NCBI GenBank assembly: GCA_038247175.1
Contig: JBBRVD010000006.1
Coordinates: 1-52,049, forward strand
Reading direction: 5' to 3'
Length of the DNA: 52,049 bases
From: CAISIP01 sp038247175
GTDB taxonomy: Bacteria > Pseudomonadota > Gammaproteobacteria > Burkholderiales > Burkholderiaceae_C
Shown here: positions 16,893 through 24,983 of the stretch, in pieces
Position numbering within the stretch: position 1 is the first letter of the stretch
Layout of the letters: each line of letters begins with the position of its first letter
The notes under the pieces: generated by a model
The model's database searches: none
Told to the model about the DNA's origin: nothing
The model's input: only the letters and a program-made list of their open reading frames with translations
Program-made: the position numbers and the translations under genes

Positions 16893-16929
16893 AAATGGTA
16901 TGCAATACTGGCAACAAATGGTATGCAAT
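16893..16929 (+). repeat. Tandem direct repeat AAATGGTATGCAAT, candidate operator
   Basis: The 14-base sequence AAATGGTATGCAAT occurs perfectly at 16893-16906 and 16916-16929, a 23-base period or roughly two helical turns. Its core TGGTATGCA resembles half of the TTGGTATACCAA-type operators known for GntR/FCD regulators such as UxuR. The position, just upstream of the dctP2 start, would suit repression. Operator function is inference. Confidence 0.5.
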
Positions 16930-17042
16930 CAATATAAAACAAATATTCGTTTTAAAAACAATTGTTTAATGGCACCATCCTGGCGCAAATAAAATACTGA
17001 ATGACCTATTAAGGTGCACTTTCGACGACTTTGGTGCCAGAC

Positions 17043-17076
17043 ATGCATACAACTTTTTTGCCTCTTGGTATACGCA
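17043..17076. promoter_or_regulatory. Two further TGGTATRC-like motifs upstream of gntR
   Basis: ATGCATACAA at 17043-17052 (reads TTGTATGCAT on the minus strand) and TTGGTATACGCA at 17065-17076 share the core of the direct repeats near dctP2. They lie about 100 bases before the gntR start and could serve autoregulation. Confidence 0.35.
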
Positions 17077-17173
17077 CGTTTAATGCCAGCTCGACACCTG
17101 TATGCAGTGGCAGCGATCAGCGGCCATGGCAACATATCGCGTCGGCGCAGTGCCGCCATCGAGGGATCACGCA

Positions 17174-17908
17174 ATGACAACGACCAAACCCATAGTGGCG
17201 CGACCGGCCAGAAAGAAGGCCGCGAGACCCGCCTCGGTGCGCCCACTGTCGCCTAGCTCGGACGACATCTTCGAGCGGCTGCTGCTGGCCATCATGAACC
17301 ACCAGCTGCCCCCGGGCACGCAACTGGTCGAGGCCCGGCTGGCGGCCATCTTCAAGGTCAGCCGCACCAAGATCCGCGAAGCGATCGGGCGACTGGTGCA
17401 CGACTGCATTGCCACCGACCTGCCGAATCGAGGCGCCTTCGTCAGCAGCCCCACCATCGAGCAGGCTCAGGAAGTGTTCGCGGCCCGGCGCCTGATCGAA
17501 CCGGCCCTGATCCGGGAAGTGGCTGGCCGCGCGACGGCCGACCAGGTGATCAAGCTGCGCCAGCACCTGCACAAGGAGGACGCCGCGCGCGCGGCGGGCG
17601 ACCAGCGGCAGATCATCTTCTTGTCCGGCGAATTTCATTTCCTGCTGGCGGACATTGCAGGCAACAGCTTTCTGGCGCGAACCTTGCGTGAGCTCGAGAC
17701 CTTGTCCGCCTTGATCATCATCCTCTTCGGCACGCCGGATCACCAGGGCTGTCCGAGCGACCATCCGTCGCTGGTCGACGCCATCGAGGCGGGCGACGCA
17801 GCGCAGGCGGCAGAACTGATGGTGCGCCACCTGGAACACGTGGAACGCTCGGTGCACCTGCAACCACCGGACAAGGAGCCGATCACGCTGGAGCAGATCT
17901 TCGCCTGA
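17174..17908 (+). CDS. GntR-family regulator, FadR subfamily (FCD domain)
   Basis: A 244-residue regulator. Residues about 30-95 form the winged helix (MNHQLPPGTQLVEARLAAIF, VSRTKIREAIGRLV, LPNRGAFVSSP). The rest is an all-helical FCD effector domain with candidate metal/ligand histidines in GEFHFLLADIAGN, SDHPSLVDAIEAGD and MVRHLEHVERSV. FCD regulators usually bind carboxylates that are the substrates of adjacent genes. The basic N-terminal tail (ARPARKKAARPAS) is extra. ATG 17174 is favoured by a GAGGGA eight bases upstream. It sits divergent to the TRAP unit and 20 bases before racemase C, so it probably controls both arms. Confidence 0.88.
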   Translation: MTTTKPIVARPARKKAARPASVRPLSPSSDDIFERLLLAIMNHQLPPGTQLVEARLAAIFKVSRTKIREAIGRLVHDCIATDLPNRGAFVSSPTIEQAQEVFAARRLIEPALIREVAGRATADQVIKLRQHLHKEDAARAAGDQRQIIFLSGEFHFLLADIAGNSFLARTLRELETLSALIIILFGTPDHQGCPSDHPSLVDAIEAGDAAQAAELMVRHLEHVERSVHLQPPDKEPITLEQIFA

Positions 17909-17928
17909 ACACGACCGGCTGACGCCCG

Positions 17929-18699
17929 ATGCGATTGCTGCTGCTCAACCCCAACACCTCGACATTCGTGACCGAACGCGTGAGCGCCCAGGCTCGCCAG
18001 TCGGCCCAGCGTGGCACCGTGATCGTCCCTGTCACCGGCCGCTTCGGCGCCCGGGTGATCGCCACCCGCACCGAACAGGCGATCGCCGAGCATGCGACGC
18101 TGGACGCGCTGGCGCGGCATGCCGATGGCTGCGACGCCGTCGTGCTCGCGGTGTCGTACGACACCGCGCTGCTGGCGGCCCGCGAGATGCTGGCGGTACC
18201 GGTGGTTGGCATCACCGAGGCGGCGCTGTTGACGGCTTGCATGCTCGGCACGCGTATCGGCGTGGTGGTTCTGGGACGCCGCGTGTTGCCGCTGTACCAG
18301 GAGCGCGTCGCCGGCCATGGCCTGGCAGGCCGGATCGGCGGCTGGCGGGCGCTGGAGAGCGACGCGCCCTACGGCGGCGGCAATCCGCATGGTGCCGACC
18401 CGCAAATCGTCCAGGCTGCGCGCGATCTGGTCGAGCGTGACGGCTGCGAGGTGATCGTGCTGGCCGGCGCGGTGATGGCAGGCGCACCGACACGGCTGCA
18501 GTCGCAATTGCCGGTGCCGCTGGTGGAGGGCGTCTCCTGCGCCGTCGCACAGGCCGAATTGCTGGTGCGTCTGGGCTGCCCCAAGGCCAGCGCCGGCTCG
18601 CTGGCCCCATTGCCACGGCGAACGGTGACAGGCGTCAGCCGTGCGCTGCGGGCGCGTTTTGCGACCCCGCCTGAACGGTTGCGAAAAGCGAAATCATGA
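17929..18699 (+). CDS. Hydantoin-racemase-family protein lacking both catalytic cysteines (racemase C)
   Basis: A 256-residue Asp/Glu/hydantoin racemase-family protein starting MRLLLLNPNTSTFVT. At the first catalytic site the motif is LAVSYDTALL, with Val75 (or Ser76) in place of Cys; at the second it is IVLAGAVMAG, with Gly180 in place of Cys. Cysteines elsewhere (69, 104, 173) are not at family catalytic positions. Racemase activity by the standard mechanism is thus unlikely. Its end overlaps the start of the deacetylase-fold gene by ATGA, indicating translational coupling. Allantoin racemase HpxA is a relative, which suggests a ureide link. Confidence 0.75.
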   Translation: MRLLLLNPNTSTFVTERVSAQARQSAQRGTVIVPVTGRFGARVIATRTEQAIAEHATLDALARHADGCDAVVLAVSYDTALLAAREMLAVPVVGITEAALLTACMLGTRIGVVVLGRRVLPLYQERVAGHGLAGRIGGWRALESDAPYGGGNPHGADPQIVQAARDLVERDGCEVIVLAGAVMAGAPTRLQSQLPVPLVEGVSCAVAQAELLVRLGCPKASAGSLAPLPRRTVTGVSRALRARFATPPERLRKAKS

Positions 18700-19634
18700 A
18701 ACACCTGCACTATCCGCTGCGCCAGCATGGCCGCTACGCCTACCAGCCGATCACGCAGCGACCCGATTTTTCCTGGCCGGGCGGAAAACGGCTGGCGGTC
18801 TTCGTCGCGCTGAATCTGGAGCAATACGCCTTTGGCGAGGGCCTGGTCGAGGACCTGGTGCCGAACATGCCACCGCCCGACGTGCTCAACAACTCCTGGC
18901 GTGACTATGGCAACCGGGTGGGTGCCTGGCGGCTGCTCGCCTTGTTCACAGCGCTGAAACTGCCGATCACGCTGCTGATCAACAGCGAGTTGTACGCCGG
19001 CTGTCCGCAGCTTGTCGACGCGTTCCGCGTCGCTGGTGCCGAGATCGCCGCGCACGGTCGCAGCAACTCGGAACACCAGGGTAGTCTCGACGAAGACGCC
19101 GAACGCGCGCTGATTGCGCAAGTGACCGACACCATCGCCCGTCACGAAGGGATTGCGCCGGCCGGCTGGCTCAGCCCCTGGCTGGCGGAGACATTGCTCA
19201 CGCCAGACCTGCTGCACGAGGCCGGTTACACCTACGTGATGGACTGGTGCATGGACGACCAGCCGGTCTGGCTGGCGACCCGCAAGGGGCATATCCTGAA
19301 CCTGCCCTATCCCCAGGAGATCAACGACAGCGCCGCCATCATCGGCCGCCAGGTGGGAGCCGCCGAGTTCGCGGACATGGTGATCGACCAGTTCGAGGAG
19401 TTGCTGGCCCAGTCCCGGGAGCAGCCACTGGCCATGGGTATCGCGCTGCATGCCATGATCGTCGGGCAGCCGTTTCGCCTGCGCCACCTGCGCCGCGCGC
19501 TGGAGCATATCGCCCGGCGCCAGGCCGACTGCTGGCAGGCCACCGCCGGCGACATCGCGCGGTTCAGCCAGAGTGTGATTCCGCGGCCCGATGCAGTCAT
19601 GTTGCCTGTCGCGCGCCGGGAGCAAGCAGCATGA
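18696..19634 (+). CDS. PuuE/HpxB-like polysaccharide-deacetylase-fold hydrolase
   Basis: A 312-residue protein of the deacetylase-fold family that includes cofactor-independent allantoinase PuuE/HpxB. Visible family marks are the N-terminal FVALNLEQYAFGEG (Glu42 where chitin deacetylases have Asp), EIAAHGRSNSEHQ with His120 and His127, and WLSPWLAETLLTPDLLHEAG. These enzymes hydrolyse cyclic amides such as allantoin or remove formyl/acetyl groups. It overlaps racemase C by four bases and precedes racemase D. The pairing racemase plus PuuE-like hydrolase recalls hpxA-hpxB of allantoin use, but identity with allantoinase is not established. Confidence 0.78.
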   Translation: MKHLHYPLRQHGRYAYQPITQRPDFSWPGGKRLAVFVALNLEQYAFGEGLVEDLVPNMPPPDVLNNSWRDYGNRVGAWRLLALFTALKLPITLLINSELYAGCPQLVDAFRVAGAEIAAHGRSNSEHQGSLDEDAERALIAQVTDTIARHEGIAPAGWLSPWLAETLLTPDLLHEAGYTYVMDWCMDDQPVWLATRKGHILNLPYPQEINDSAAIIGRQVGAAEFADMVIDQFEELLAQSREQPLAMGIALHAMIVGQPFRLRHLRRALEHIARRQADCWQATAGDIARFSQSVIPRPDAVMLPVARREQAA

Positions 19635-19709
19635 CCACCCGGTTCGACCGGCTGTGACCCGAGACACGGCGGCTCGCCGACGCGACCCGTCACAACTGAA
19701 AGCCTGTGC

Positions 19710-20450
19710 ATGCGCCTGCTCATCATCAACCCCAACATCTCCACCAGCGTATCCGACCTGATTCACGCCGAGGCCCGGCGCAGTGCCTCGCCTGGCACGC
19801 AGATCACGATGCTGACCGCAACGCAGGGCGTGGCCTACATTGAAACCCGGTTCGAGGCCATGATTGGCGCCTACGCCAGCGCCATGCTCGCGGCAGAACA
19901 CCATGCCGATCATGATGCCGTGATCTTGGCAGCGTTTGGCGACCCCGGGCTGGCGGCGCTGCGCGAAGCACTGCCGATACCCGTGCTCGGCATGACCGAA
20001 TCAGCTCTGGCAAGCGCCTGCCTGTTGGGGCACCGGTTCTCGATCGTCGCGATTTCTCAGCGTATCCAGGCCTGGTACCGGGAGACTGTCGACGCCAATG
20101 GCCTGCTGTCGCGGCTGGCCAGCATACGCGCGCTCGATCGCCCGCTGACCCGTATCGGATCGGTCCAGGACGACCATGCACAAGCCCTGCTCGGCTTGTG
20201 CGAGACCTGCGTGCGGCAGGACGGAGCCGACGTGATCATCCTGGCCGGCGCGCCGCTGGCAGGTTTGGGGCGCAGCCTGCGCGACCAGTTACCGGTGCCG
20301 GTAGTCGACGGAGTATCGAGCGCCGTGCGCCACGCCGAGACGCTGGCTGCGCTGGCGCCGACCAAGGCGCGGGCCGGCAGCTTTGCACCGCCGCCGCACA
20401 AACCGCACCAGGGCCTGCCAGCGGCCATCGCGCGGCTGCTCGAACGCTAA
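19710..20450 (+). CDS. Hydantoin-racemase-family protein lacking both catalytic cysteines (racemase D)
   Basis: A 246-residue relative of racemases A and C, starting MRLLIINPNISTSVS. The first motif is ILAAFGDPGLAAL with Ala75 replacing the catalytic Cys, the second IILAGAPLAGL with Gly180. The surrounding framework is otherwise well conserved (PVLGMTESALASACLLGHRF, PVVDGVSSAVRHAE), so the fold should be intact. Loss of both cysteines suggests a binding, lyase or different catalytic role. It lies 75 bases after the deacetylase-fold gene and ends the plus-strand arm. A strong hairpin overlaps its stop. Confidence 0.75.
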   Translation: MRLLIINPNISTSVSDLIHAEARRSASPGTQITMLTATQGVAYIETRFEAMIGAYASAMLAAEHHADHDAVILAAFGDPGLAALREALPIPVLGMTESALASACLLGHRFSIVAISQRIQAWYRETVDANGLLSRLASIRALDRPLTRIGSVQDDHAQALLGLCETCVRQDGADVIILAGAPLAGLGRSLRDQLPVPVVDGVSSAVRHAETLAALAPTKARAGSFAPPPHKPHQGLPAAIARLLER

Positions 20451-20479
20451 GAGACAGATCGCGTTCGAGCGCGCCGCGC
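20430..20479. terminator. Long hairpin between racemase D and acnA (convergent)
   Basis: GCTCGAACGC (20438-20447) pairs perfectly with GCGTTCGAGC (20461-20470); an outer GCGCGGC (20430-20436) pairs with GCCGCGC (20473-20479). The structure spans the stop codon of racemase D and ends just before the acnA stop, so it could terminate both convergent transcripts. No T-run follows, which lowers confidence in intrinsic termination. Confidence 0.45.
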
Positions 20480-20482
20480 AAA

Positions 20483-23338
20483 CTACGCCAGCAAGTCCCG
20501 CAGCACATACGGCAGGATGCCGCCGTTGCGGTAGTAGTCGACCTCGATCGGGGTGTCGATGCGCAGCGTCACCGCCAGCGCGTGGCGCGTCCCGTCGGCG
20601 GAGATGACGACCAGTTTCGCTTCGCTTTGCGGTGTCAGTGCCGGATCAGGGTGAACCTCGATGACTTCGTTGCCCTGGAGTCCCAGCGACTGCCAGGAGT
20701 CGTCGCCCTTGAACTGCAAGGGCAACACGCCCATTCCCACCAGATTGCTGCGATGGATCCGCTCGAAGCTGCGCGCCACCACGGCGTGAATGCCCAGCAA
20801 CTGCGTGCCCTTGGCGGCCCAGTCGCGGCTCGAACCGGTGCCGTATTCCTCGCCGGCGAACACCACCGTTGGCACGCCCGCCTCGAGATACCGCATTGCC
20901 GCGTCGAAAATCGACATGCGTTCGCCTGCCGGTTGGTACAGGGTCACGCCGCCCTCCTCCCGCGAGCCATTGGCGTCGGCCGGCAACATCAGGTTCTTGA
21001 TGCGCACGTTGGCAAACGTGCCGCGCATCATCACGTCATGGTTGCCACGGCGCGCGCCGTAGGAGTTGAAATCGGCCTTCATCACGCCGTTGTGCTCCAG
21101 CCACTGGCCGGCCGGTGAACTCTGCTTGATCGAGCCCGCCGGCGAGATATGGTCGGTCGTGATCGAGTCGCCGAACAGCGCCATGATGCGCGCGCCGCGC
21201 ACCGACACCTCGGCGTCTGCCGGCGGCGGCGTCATCGAGAAGTCGGCGAAGAACGGTGGCTCGGCAATGTAGGTGCTCTTGGGCCAGCTGTAAGCCTGGC
21301 CGGTCACGCCCTTGATCTTGCCCCACAACGCGCCCGGCTCGGTCTGCAGCTTGCTGTAATTCTCGCGGAAGGCCTTGCCCTTCATCGCGTAACGCAACAA
21401 GGCGTGGATCTCGTCGCTGCTTGGCCAGATGTCGCCCAGGAAGACGTCGCGCCCGCCCGTGCCCTGGCCCACCGGTTCGCACATCAGGTCGCGCATCATG
21501 GTGCCGGCGATCGCGTAGGCCACGACCAGCGGTGGGCTGGCCAGGAAATTGGCCTTGATATTGGGATGGATGCGCGCCTCGAAGTTGCGGTTGCCGGAGA
21601 GCACGGCGGCGCAGACCAGGTTCTGCTCGGTGATCAGCTTGTTCAGTTCCGGGGTCAGGTCTCCCGAGTTGCCGATGCAGGTGGTGCAGCCATAGCCAGC
21701 CAGCGCGAAGCCGAGTTTTTCCAGGTAAGGCAACAGACCGGTTTCGGTCAGGTATTCGGTGACGATGCGCGAGCCCGGCGCCAGGGAGGTCTTGATGTGC
21801 GGCTGCACCTTGAGTCCGGCCTCGACCGCCTTCCTGGCCAGCAATCCGGCGGCCAGCAGCACGCTCGGATTCGAGGTATTGGTGCAACTGGTGATGGCGG
21901 CGATCAGAATGTCGCCATTGCCCACGGTCAGCGCGGGCTTGCCGCTGGGCCGCGCCTCGGCCACGGTCAGCTGGCGCGCGGCGCCCAGCATTTCCGGCCG
22001 GTTACCGACCATCTCGGCCAGGTCGCGCGGCGCACCGGGCGGTGTTTCTACATGGCCCTCACCCTGCGGCCCCCTGCCGTCGACCGCCACCGCGAAACGC
22101 TGCGCCAGTCGCTCGACATCCTGATTGAAGCCCGACTCGGAAGCGGGTTTGCTGAACAGGGTCGCGAACTGCGACGCCACCTGTCCCAGTTCGATCCGGT
22201 CCTGCGGCCGCTTCGGCCCGGCCAGGCTGGGTGTGACCGAGCCCAGGTCCAGCGTGACTACCTGCGAATAGTCGATGTCGCCCGCATTGGGGATGCCGAA
22301 CAGGCCCTGCAACTTGAAGTAGGCCTCGAACAGCGCGATCTCCGACTGGGTGCGGCCAGTACCCTTGAAGTAGGCCAGCGTTTGCTCATCGACCGGGAAA
22401 AACCCCATCGTCGCCCCGTATTCCGGCGCCATGTTGGCAACCGTCGCCCGGTCCGGCAGCGCCAGCGAGCGCGTGCCCTCGCCAAAGAACTCGACGAACT
22501 TGCCCACCACTTTGTGCTGGCGCAGGATCTCGGTCACCGTCAACACCAGGTCGGTCGCGGTGACACCCTCGCGCAGCCGCCCGGTCATCTCGAAACCGAC
22601 CACATCGGGCGTCAGCAAATACACCGGCTGGCCGAGCATCGCTGCCTCGGCCTCGATGCCGCCCACACCCCAGGCCACGACGCCAATGCCGTTGATCATG
22701 GTCGTATGGCTGTCGGTACCCACCAGTGTGTCCGGGTAGACGACGCCGTCGCGCGTCTTGTGAACCCCCCGGGCCAGGAATTCCAGGTTGACCTGGTGCA
22801 CGATGCCGAATCCCGGTGGCACGACGCGGAAGGTATCGAAGGCCTGCATGCCCCACTTCAAGAACTCGTAGCGCTCGCGGTTGCGCTGGAACTCGATCTT
22901 CATGTTCAGGTCGAGCGAGTTCTTCTTGCCGTAGTGGTCGACAGCCACCGAGTGGTCGACCACCAGATCCACCGGCACCAAAGGCTCGATGCGCTTGGGG
23001 TTCTTGCCCAGGCGCAGCGCGACGCTGCGCATGGCGGCCAGGTCGGCCAGCAACGGCACGCCGGTGAAATCCTGCAGCAGGACACGCGAGACCAGGAACG
23101 GTATTTCGTCGCTGCGCGCCGCGTTCGGCGCCCAGTTGGCCAGCTGCGCGACATGCTCCTTCGTGACCCGCTTGCCGTCACAGTTGCGCAGCACCGATTC
23201 GAGCACGATGCGCAGCGACACCGGCAGACGCCGGATGTTCGGGAACTGGCGCGCAAGCGCGGGCAACGAGAACGCGGTGGCCGTCGTTCCGGACGGGGTT
23301 GTGAAGGTTTTGCGGGTAGTTGCGAAAGCGTGGGTCAT
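20483..23338 (-). CDS. acnA: Aconitate hydratase AcnA
   Basis: A 951-residue aconitase converting citrate to isocitrate through cis-aconitate in the TCA cycle. The [4Fe-4S] ligands are visible in AITSCTNTSNP and GYGCTTCIGNSG; the substrate-handling DSHTTMINGIGV and the swivelling domain GEEYGTGSSRDWAAKG are intact. It is about 45-60 residues longer than common AcnA proteins, owing mainly to a Gly/Pro-rich insertion between the two halves (about the DGRGPQGEG and ETPPGAPRDL region). Start at 23338 (MTHAFATTRKTF) has AGGAGAGG upstream. A 2-methylisocitrate dehydratase is less likely from these motifs. Confidence 0.9.
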   Translation of the reverse strand: MTHAFATTRKTFTTPSGTTATAFSLPALARQFPNIRRLPVSLRIVLESVLRNCDGKRVTKEHVAQLANWAPNAARSDEIPFLVSRVLLQDFTGVPLLADLAAMRSVALRLGKNPKRIEPLVPVDLVVDHSVAVDHYGKKNSLDLNMKIEFQRNRERYEFLKWGMQAFDTFRVVPPGFGIVHQVNLEFLARGVHKTRDGVVYPDTLVGTDSHTTMINGIGVVAWGVGGIEAEAAMLGQPVYLLTPDVVGFEMTGRLREGVTATDLVLTVTEILRQHKVVGKFVEFFGEGTRSLALPDRATVANMAPEYGATMGFFPVDEQTLAYFKGTGRTQSEIALFEAYFKLQGLFGIPNAGDIDYSQVVTLDLGSVTPSLAGPKRPQDRIELGQVASQFATLFSKPASESGFNQDVERLAQRFAVAVDGRGPQGEGHVETPPGAPRDLAEMVGNRPEMLGAARQLTVAEARPSGKPALTVGNGDILIAAITSCTNTSNPSVLLAAGLLARKAVEAGLKVQPHIKTSLAPGSRIVTEYLTETGLLPYLEKLGFALAGYGCTTCIGNSGDLTPELNKLITEQNLVCAAVLSGNRNFEARIHPNIKANFLASPPLVVAYAIAGTMMRDLMCEPVGQGTGGRDVFLGDIWPSSDEIHALLRYAMKGKAFRENYSKLQTEPGALWGKIKGVTGQAYSWPKSTYIAEPPFFADFSMTPPPADAEVSVRGARIMALFGDSITTDHISPAGSIKQSSPAGQWLEHNGVMKADFNSYGARRGNHDVMMRGTFANVRIKNLMLPADANGSREEGGVTLYQPAGERMSIFDAAMRYLEAGVPTVVFAGEEYGTGSSRDWAAKGTQLLGIHAVVARSFERIHRSNLVGMGVLPLQFKGDDSWQSLGLQGNEVIEVHPDPALTPQSEAKLVVISADGTRHALAVTLRIDTPIEVDYYRNGGILPYVLRDLLA

Positions 23339-23660
23339 GACAGTCCTCTCCTGATACGCAGTTGCGCGTGATTCCATTCTGACAGGCGCATCGCCGTGCG
23401 TCTGCGGTGTACCGAACGAAGGCGCCGCGGCAGTGACCGGACGCCTGCGCATGTCATGCGGCTCCAAACCGGTGCCCACCCTTGAATGGGCCAAGCCAGC
23501 ACGCCGACGCGGGCCGGTGGATCTCGTTAGACTACCGCACTTGGCTGCGCCTGCCGCGCGGATGCATCCAGTCGATGCCAGGCAGACGCTGACGCGGCAG
23601 TTGCAACCCAGCCAACGGCCGATGTGTCCGGCGTCGGCGCCGGCTTCAGAAAGAACATCC
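23339..23660. other. Divergent non-coding region between acnA and the efflux operon
   Basis: About 320 bases separate the acnA start (minus) from the adaptor start (plus). Beyond the acnA ribosome binding site I see no convincing promoter pair, repeat or regulator gene; a TetR-type repressor that often accompanies RND operons is absent. The adaptor frame is open upstream to 23433 but the extra residues do not look like a signal sequence. Confidence 0.4.
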
Positions 23661-24962
23661 ATGTTGTCGCCTTCCGTTCCCCAGCTTCGACCCCGAACTT
23701 CTGCGCGCCGCCAAGGCAGGATGACCGGCTGCGTGCTCGTGGCCGCGCTGCTGTTGTCCGCATGTGGCGACAAGGAAAGCGGCGCACCCGGGCCCGGCGG
23801 CGGACCGCCCAAGATGCCGCCAGCCGAGGTCGGCGTCGTGACCGTGCAGCCGCAAACCGTGGCCGTACAAAGCGAATTACCGGGCAGGGTCAGTGCCCTG
23901 CGCACGGCACAAGTGCGCGCGCGGGTGACGGGCGTGGTGCTCCAGCGATTGTTCCGTGAAGGCAGCGACGTCACGGCAGGCCAGAACCTGTTCCAGATCG
24001 ATGCGGCCAGCTACCAGGCCGCCGTCGACAGCGCGCAGGCCGCGCTGGCCAAAGCCCAGGCCAACCTGGCCCAGGCCGGCGCAATCGCCGAACGCTACAA
24101 GCCACTGGTGAGCGTCAACGCCATCAGCCAGCTCGAGTACAGCAACGCCTTGTCCGCCCAGCGCCTGGCTGATGCCGACGTGGCTGGCGCCAGGGCCGCG
24201 CTGCAGACCGCACGCATCAACCTCGACTACGCCACGATACGGGCACCGATCTCCGGCCGGATCGGCCAGTCGCTGGTCACCGAGGGCGCCTTGGTCAGTG
24301 CGCTCGAGGCCACCCAGATGGCCTTGATCCAGCAGACCGGCTCGGTCTACGTGAACTTCACGCAGTCGAGCGGAGAACTGCTGCGCCTGCGCAAGGCGAT
24401 GGCGGGCAGCGCCGCGGGCGGCGCCGGCAAAAGCGGTACGTCGGTGCGCATCGTGCTCGAAGACGGCTCGGTGCTGCCGCGCCCCGGACGCCTGCTGTTC
24501 TCGGACCTGAACGTCGACGCCACATCCGGACAGGTGACCTTGCGCGCTGAGGTACCCAATCCCGACGGCATGTTGTTGCCCGGCCAGTATGTGCGGGTGC
24601 GACTGGCCCAGGCCGAGCTACCCTCGGCGATGCTGTTGCCGCAACAGGCGGTGACACGCTCGAGCCAGGGCGACAGCGTGCTCGTGGTCGGTGCCAACGG
24701 CGTACCGGCCAAGCGCCAGGTCACGCTGGGTGCCAGCCAGAACAACCAGTGGATCGTGCTGGACGGGCTGCAACCGGGCGAGCAGGTCATCGTCGAGGGC
24801 TTCCAGAAAATGCGGGTACCCGGCGCGCCGGTCAAGGCCAACCCCTGGACCGGCACCAGCAGCAACGCCGCGGCTGTCGCGGCAGCACCGCCTGCGCAAG
24901 GGGCATCGGGCGCACCGGCCAGCGCCGGCGCCAAGCCAGCCGCGCCTGGGGCCAGCCAGTAA
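23661..24962 (+). CDS. RND efflux periplasmic adaptor (membrane fusion lipoprotein)
   Basis: A 433-residue HlyD/AcrA-family adaptor linking the inner-membrane RND pump to the outer-membrane channel. The N-terminus has an extended signal with lipobox LLLSAC, so it is a lipoprotein. The split lipoyl domain (SELPGRVSALRTAQVRARV; ATIRAPISGRIGQSLV), the alpha hairpin (SAQAALAKAQANLAQAGA) and beta-barrel (GQYVRVRLAQAELPSAMLLP) follow in order. The C-terminal 40 residues are Ala/Pro/Gly-rich low complexity. ATG 23661 gives a normal lipoprotein signal; upstream in-frame starts would not. The permease gene begins 21 bases downstream. Confidence 0.88.
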   Translation: MLSPSVPQLRPRTSARRQGRMTGCVLVAALLLSACGDKESGAPGPGGGPPKMPPAEVGVVTVQPQTVAVQSELPGRVSALRTAQVRARVTGVVLQRLFREGSDVTAGQNLFQIDAASYQAAVDSAQAALAKAQANLAQAGAIAERYKPLVSVNAISQLEYSNALSAQRLADADVAGARAALQTARINLDYATIRAPISGRIGQSLVTEGALVSALEATQMALIQQTGSVYVNFTQSSGELLRLRKAMAGSAAGGAGKSGTSVRIVLEDGSVLPRPGRLLFSDLNVDATSGQVTLRAEVPNPDGMLLPGQYVRVRLAQAELPSAMLLPQQAVTRSSQGDSVLVVGANGVPAKRQVTLGASQNNQWIVLDGLQPGEQVIVEGFQKMRVPGAPVKANPWTGTSSNAAAVAAAPPAQGASGAPASAGAKPAAPGASQ

Positions 24963-24983
24963 CACCGATACGAAGGCGCACGC

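Larger units (their letters stand above)
16849..17173. promoter_or_regulatory. Divergent AT-rich control region between TRAP system 2 and gntR
   Basis: About 325 non-coding bases, markedly richer in A/T than the surroundings, between the start codons of dctP2 (minus) and gntR (plus). On the minus strand TTGTTT and TATATT (about 16931-16936) could be a promoter, but the spacer is about 19 bases, so the call is weak. Four copies of a TGGTATGCAA-like motif lie here (16893-16906, 16916-16929, 17065-17076 and, inverted, 17043-17052). A GAGGGA ribosome binding site precedes the gntR ATG at 17174. Confidence 0.6.

Noticed and set aside
16916..16960. Consensus promoter for dctP2
   Set aside because: TTGTTT and TATATT are about 19 bases apart; kept only as a weak remark in the control-region entry.
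21149..23371. 740-codon open frame on the plus strand opposite acnA
   Set aside because: Antisense to a clear AcnA; Arg/His/Gln-rich translation with no family motif, as expected for high-GC shadow frames.
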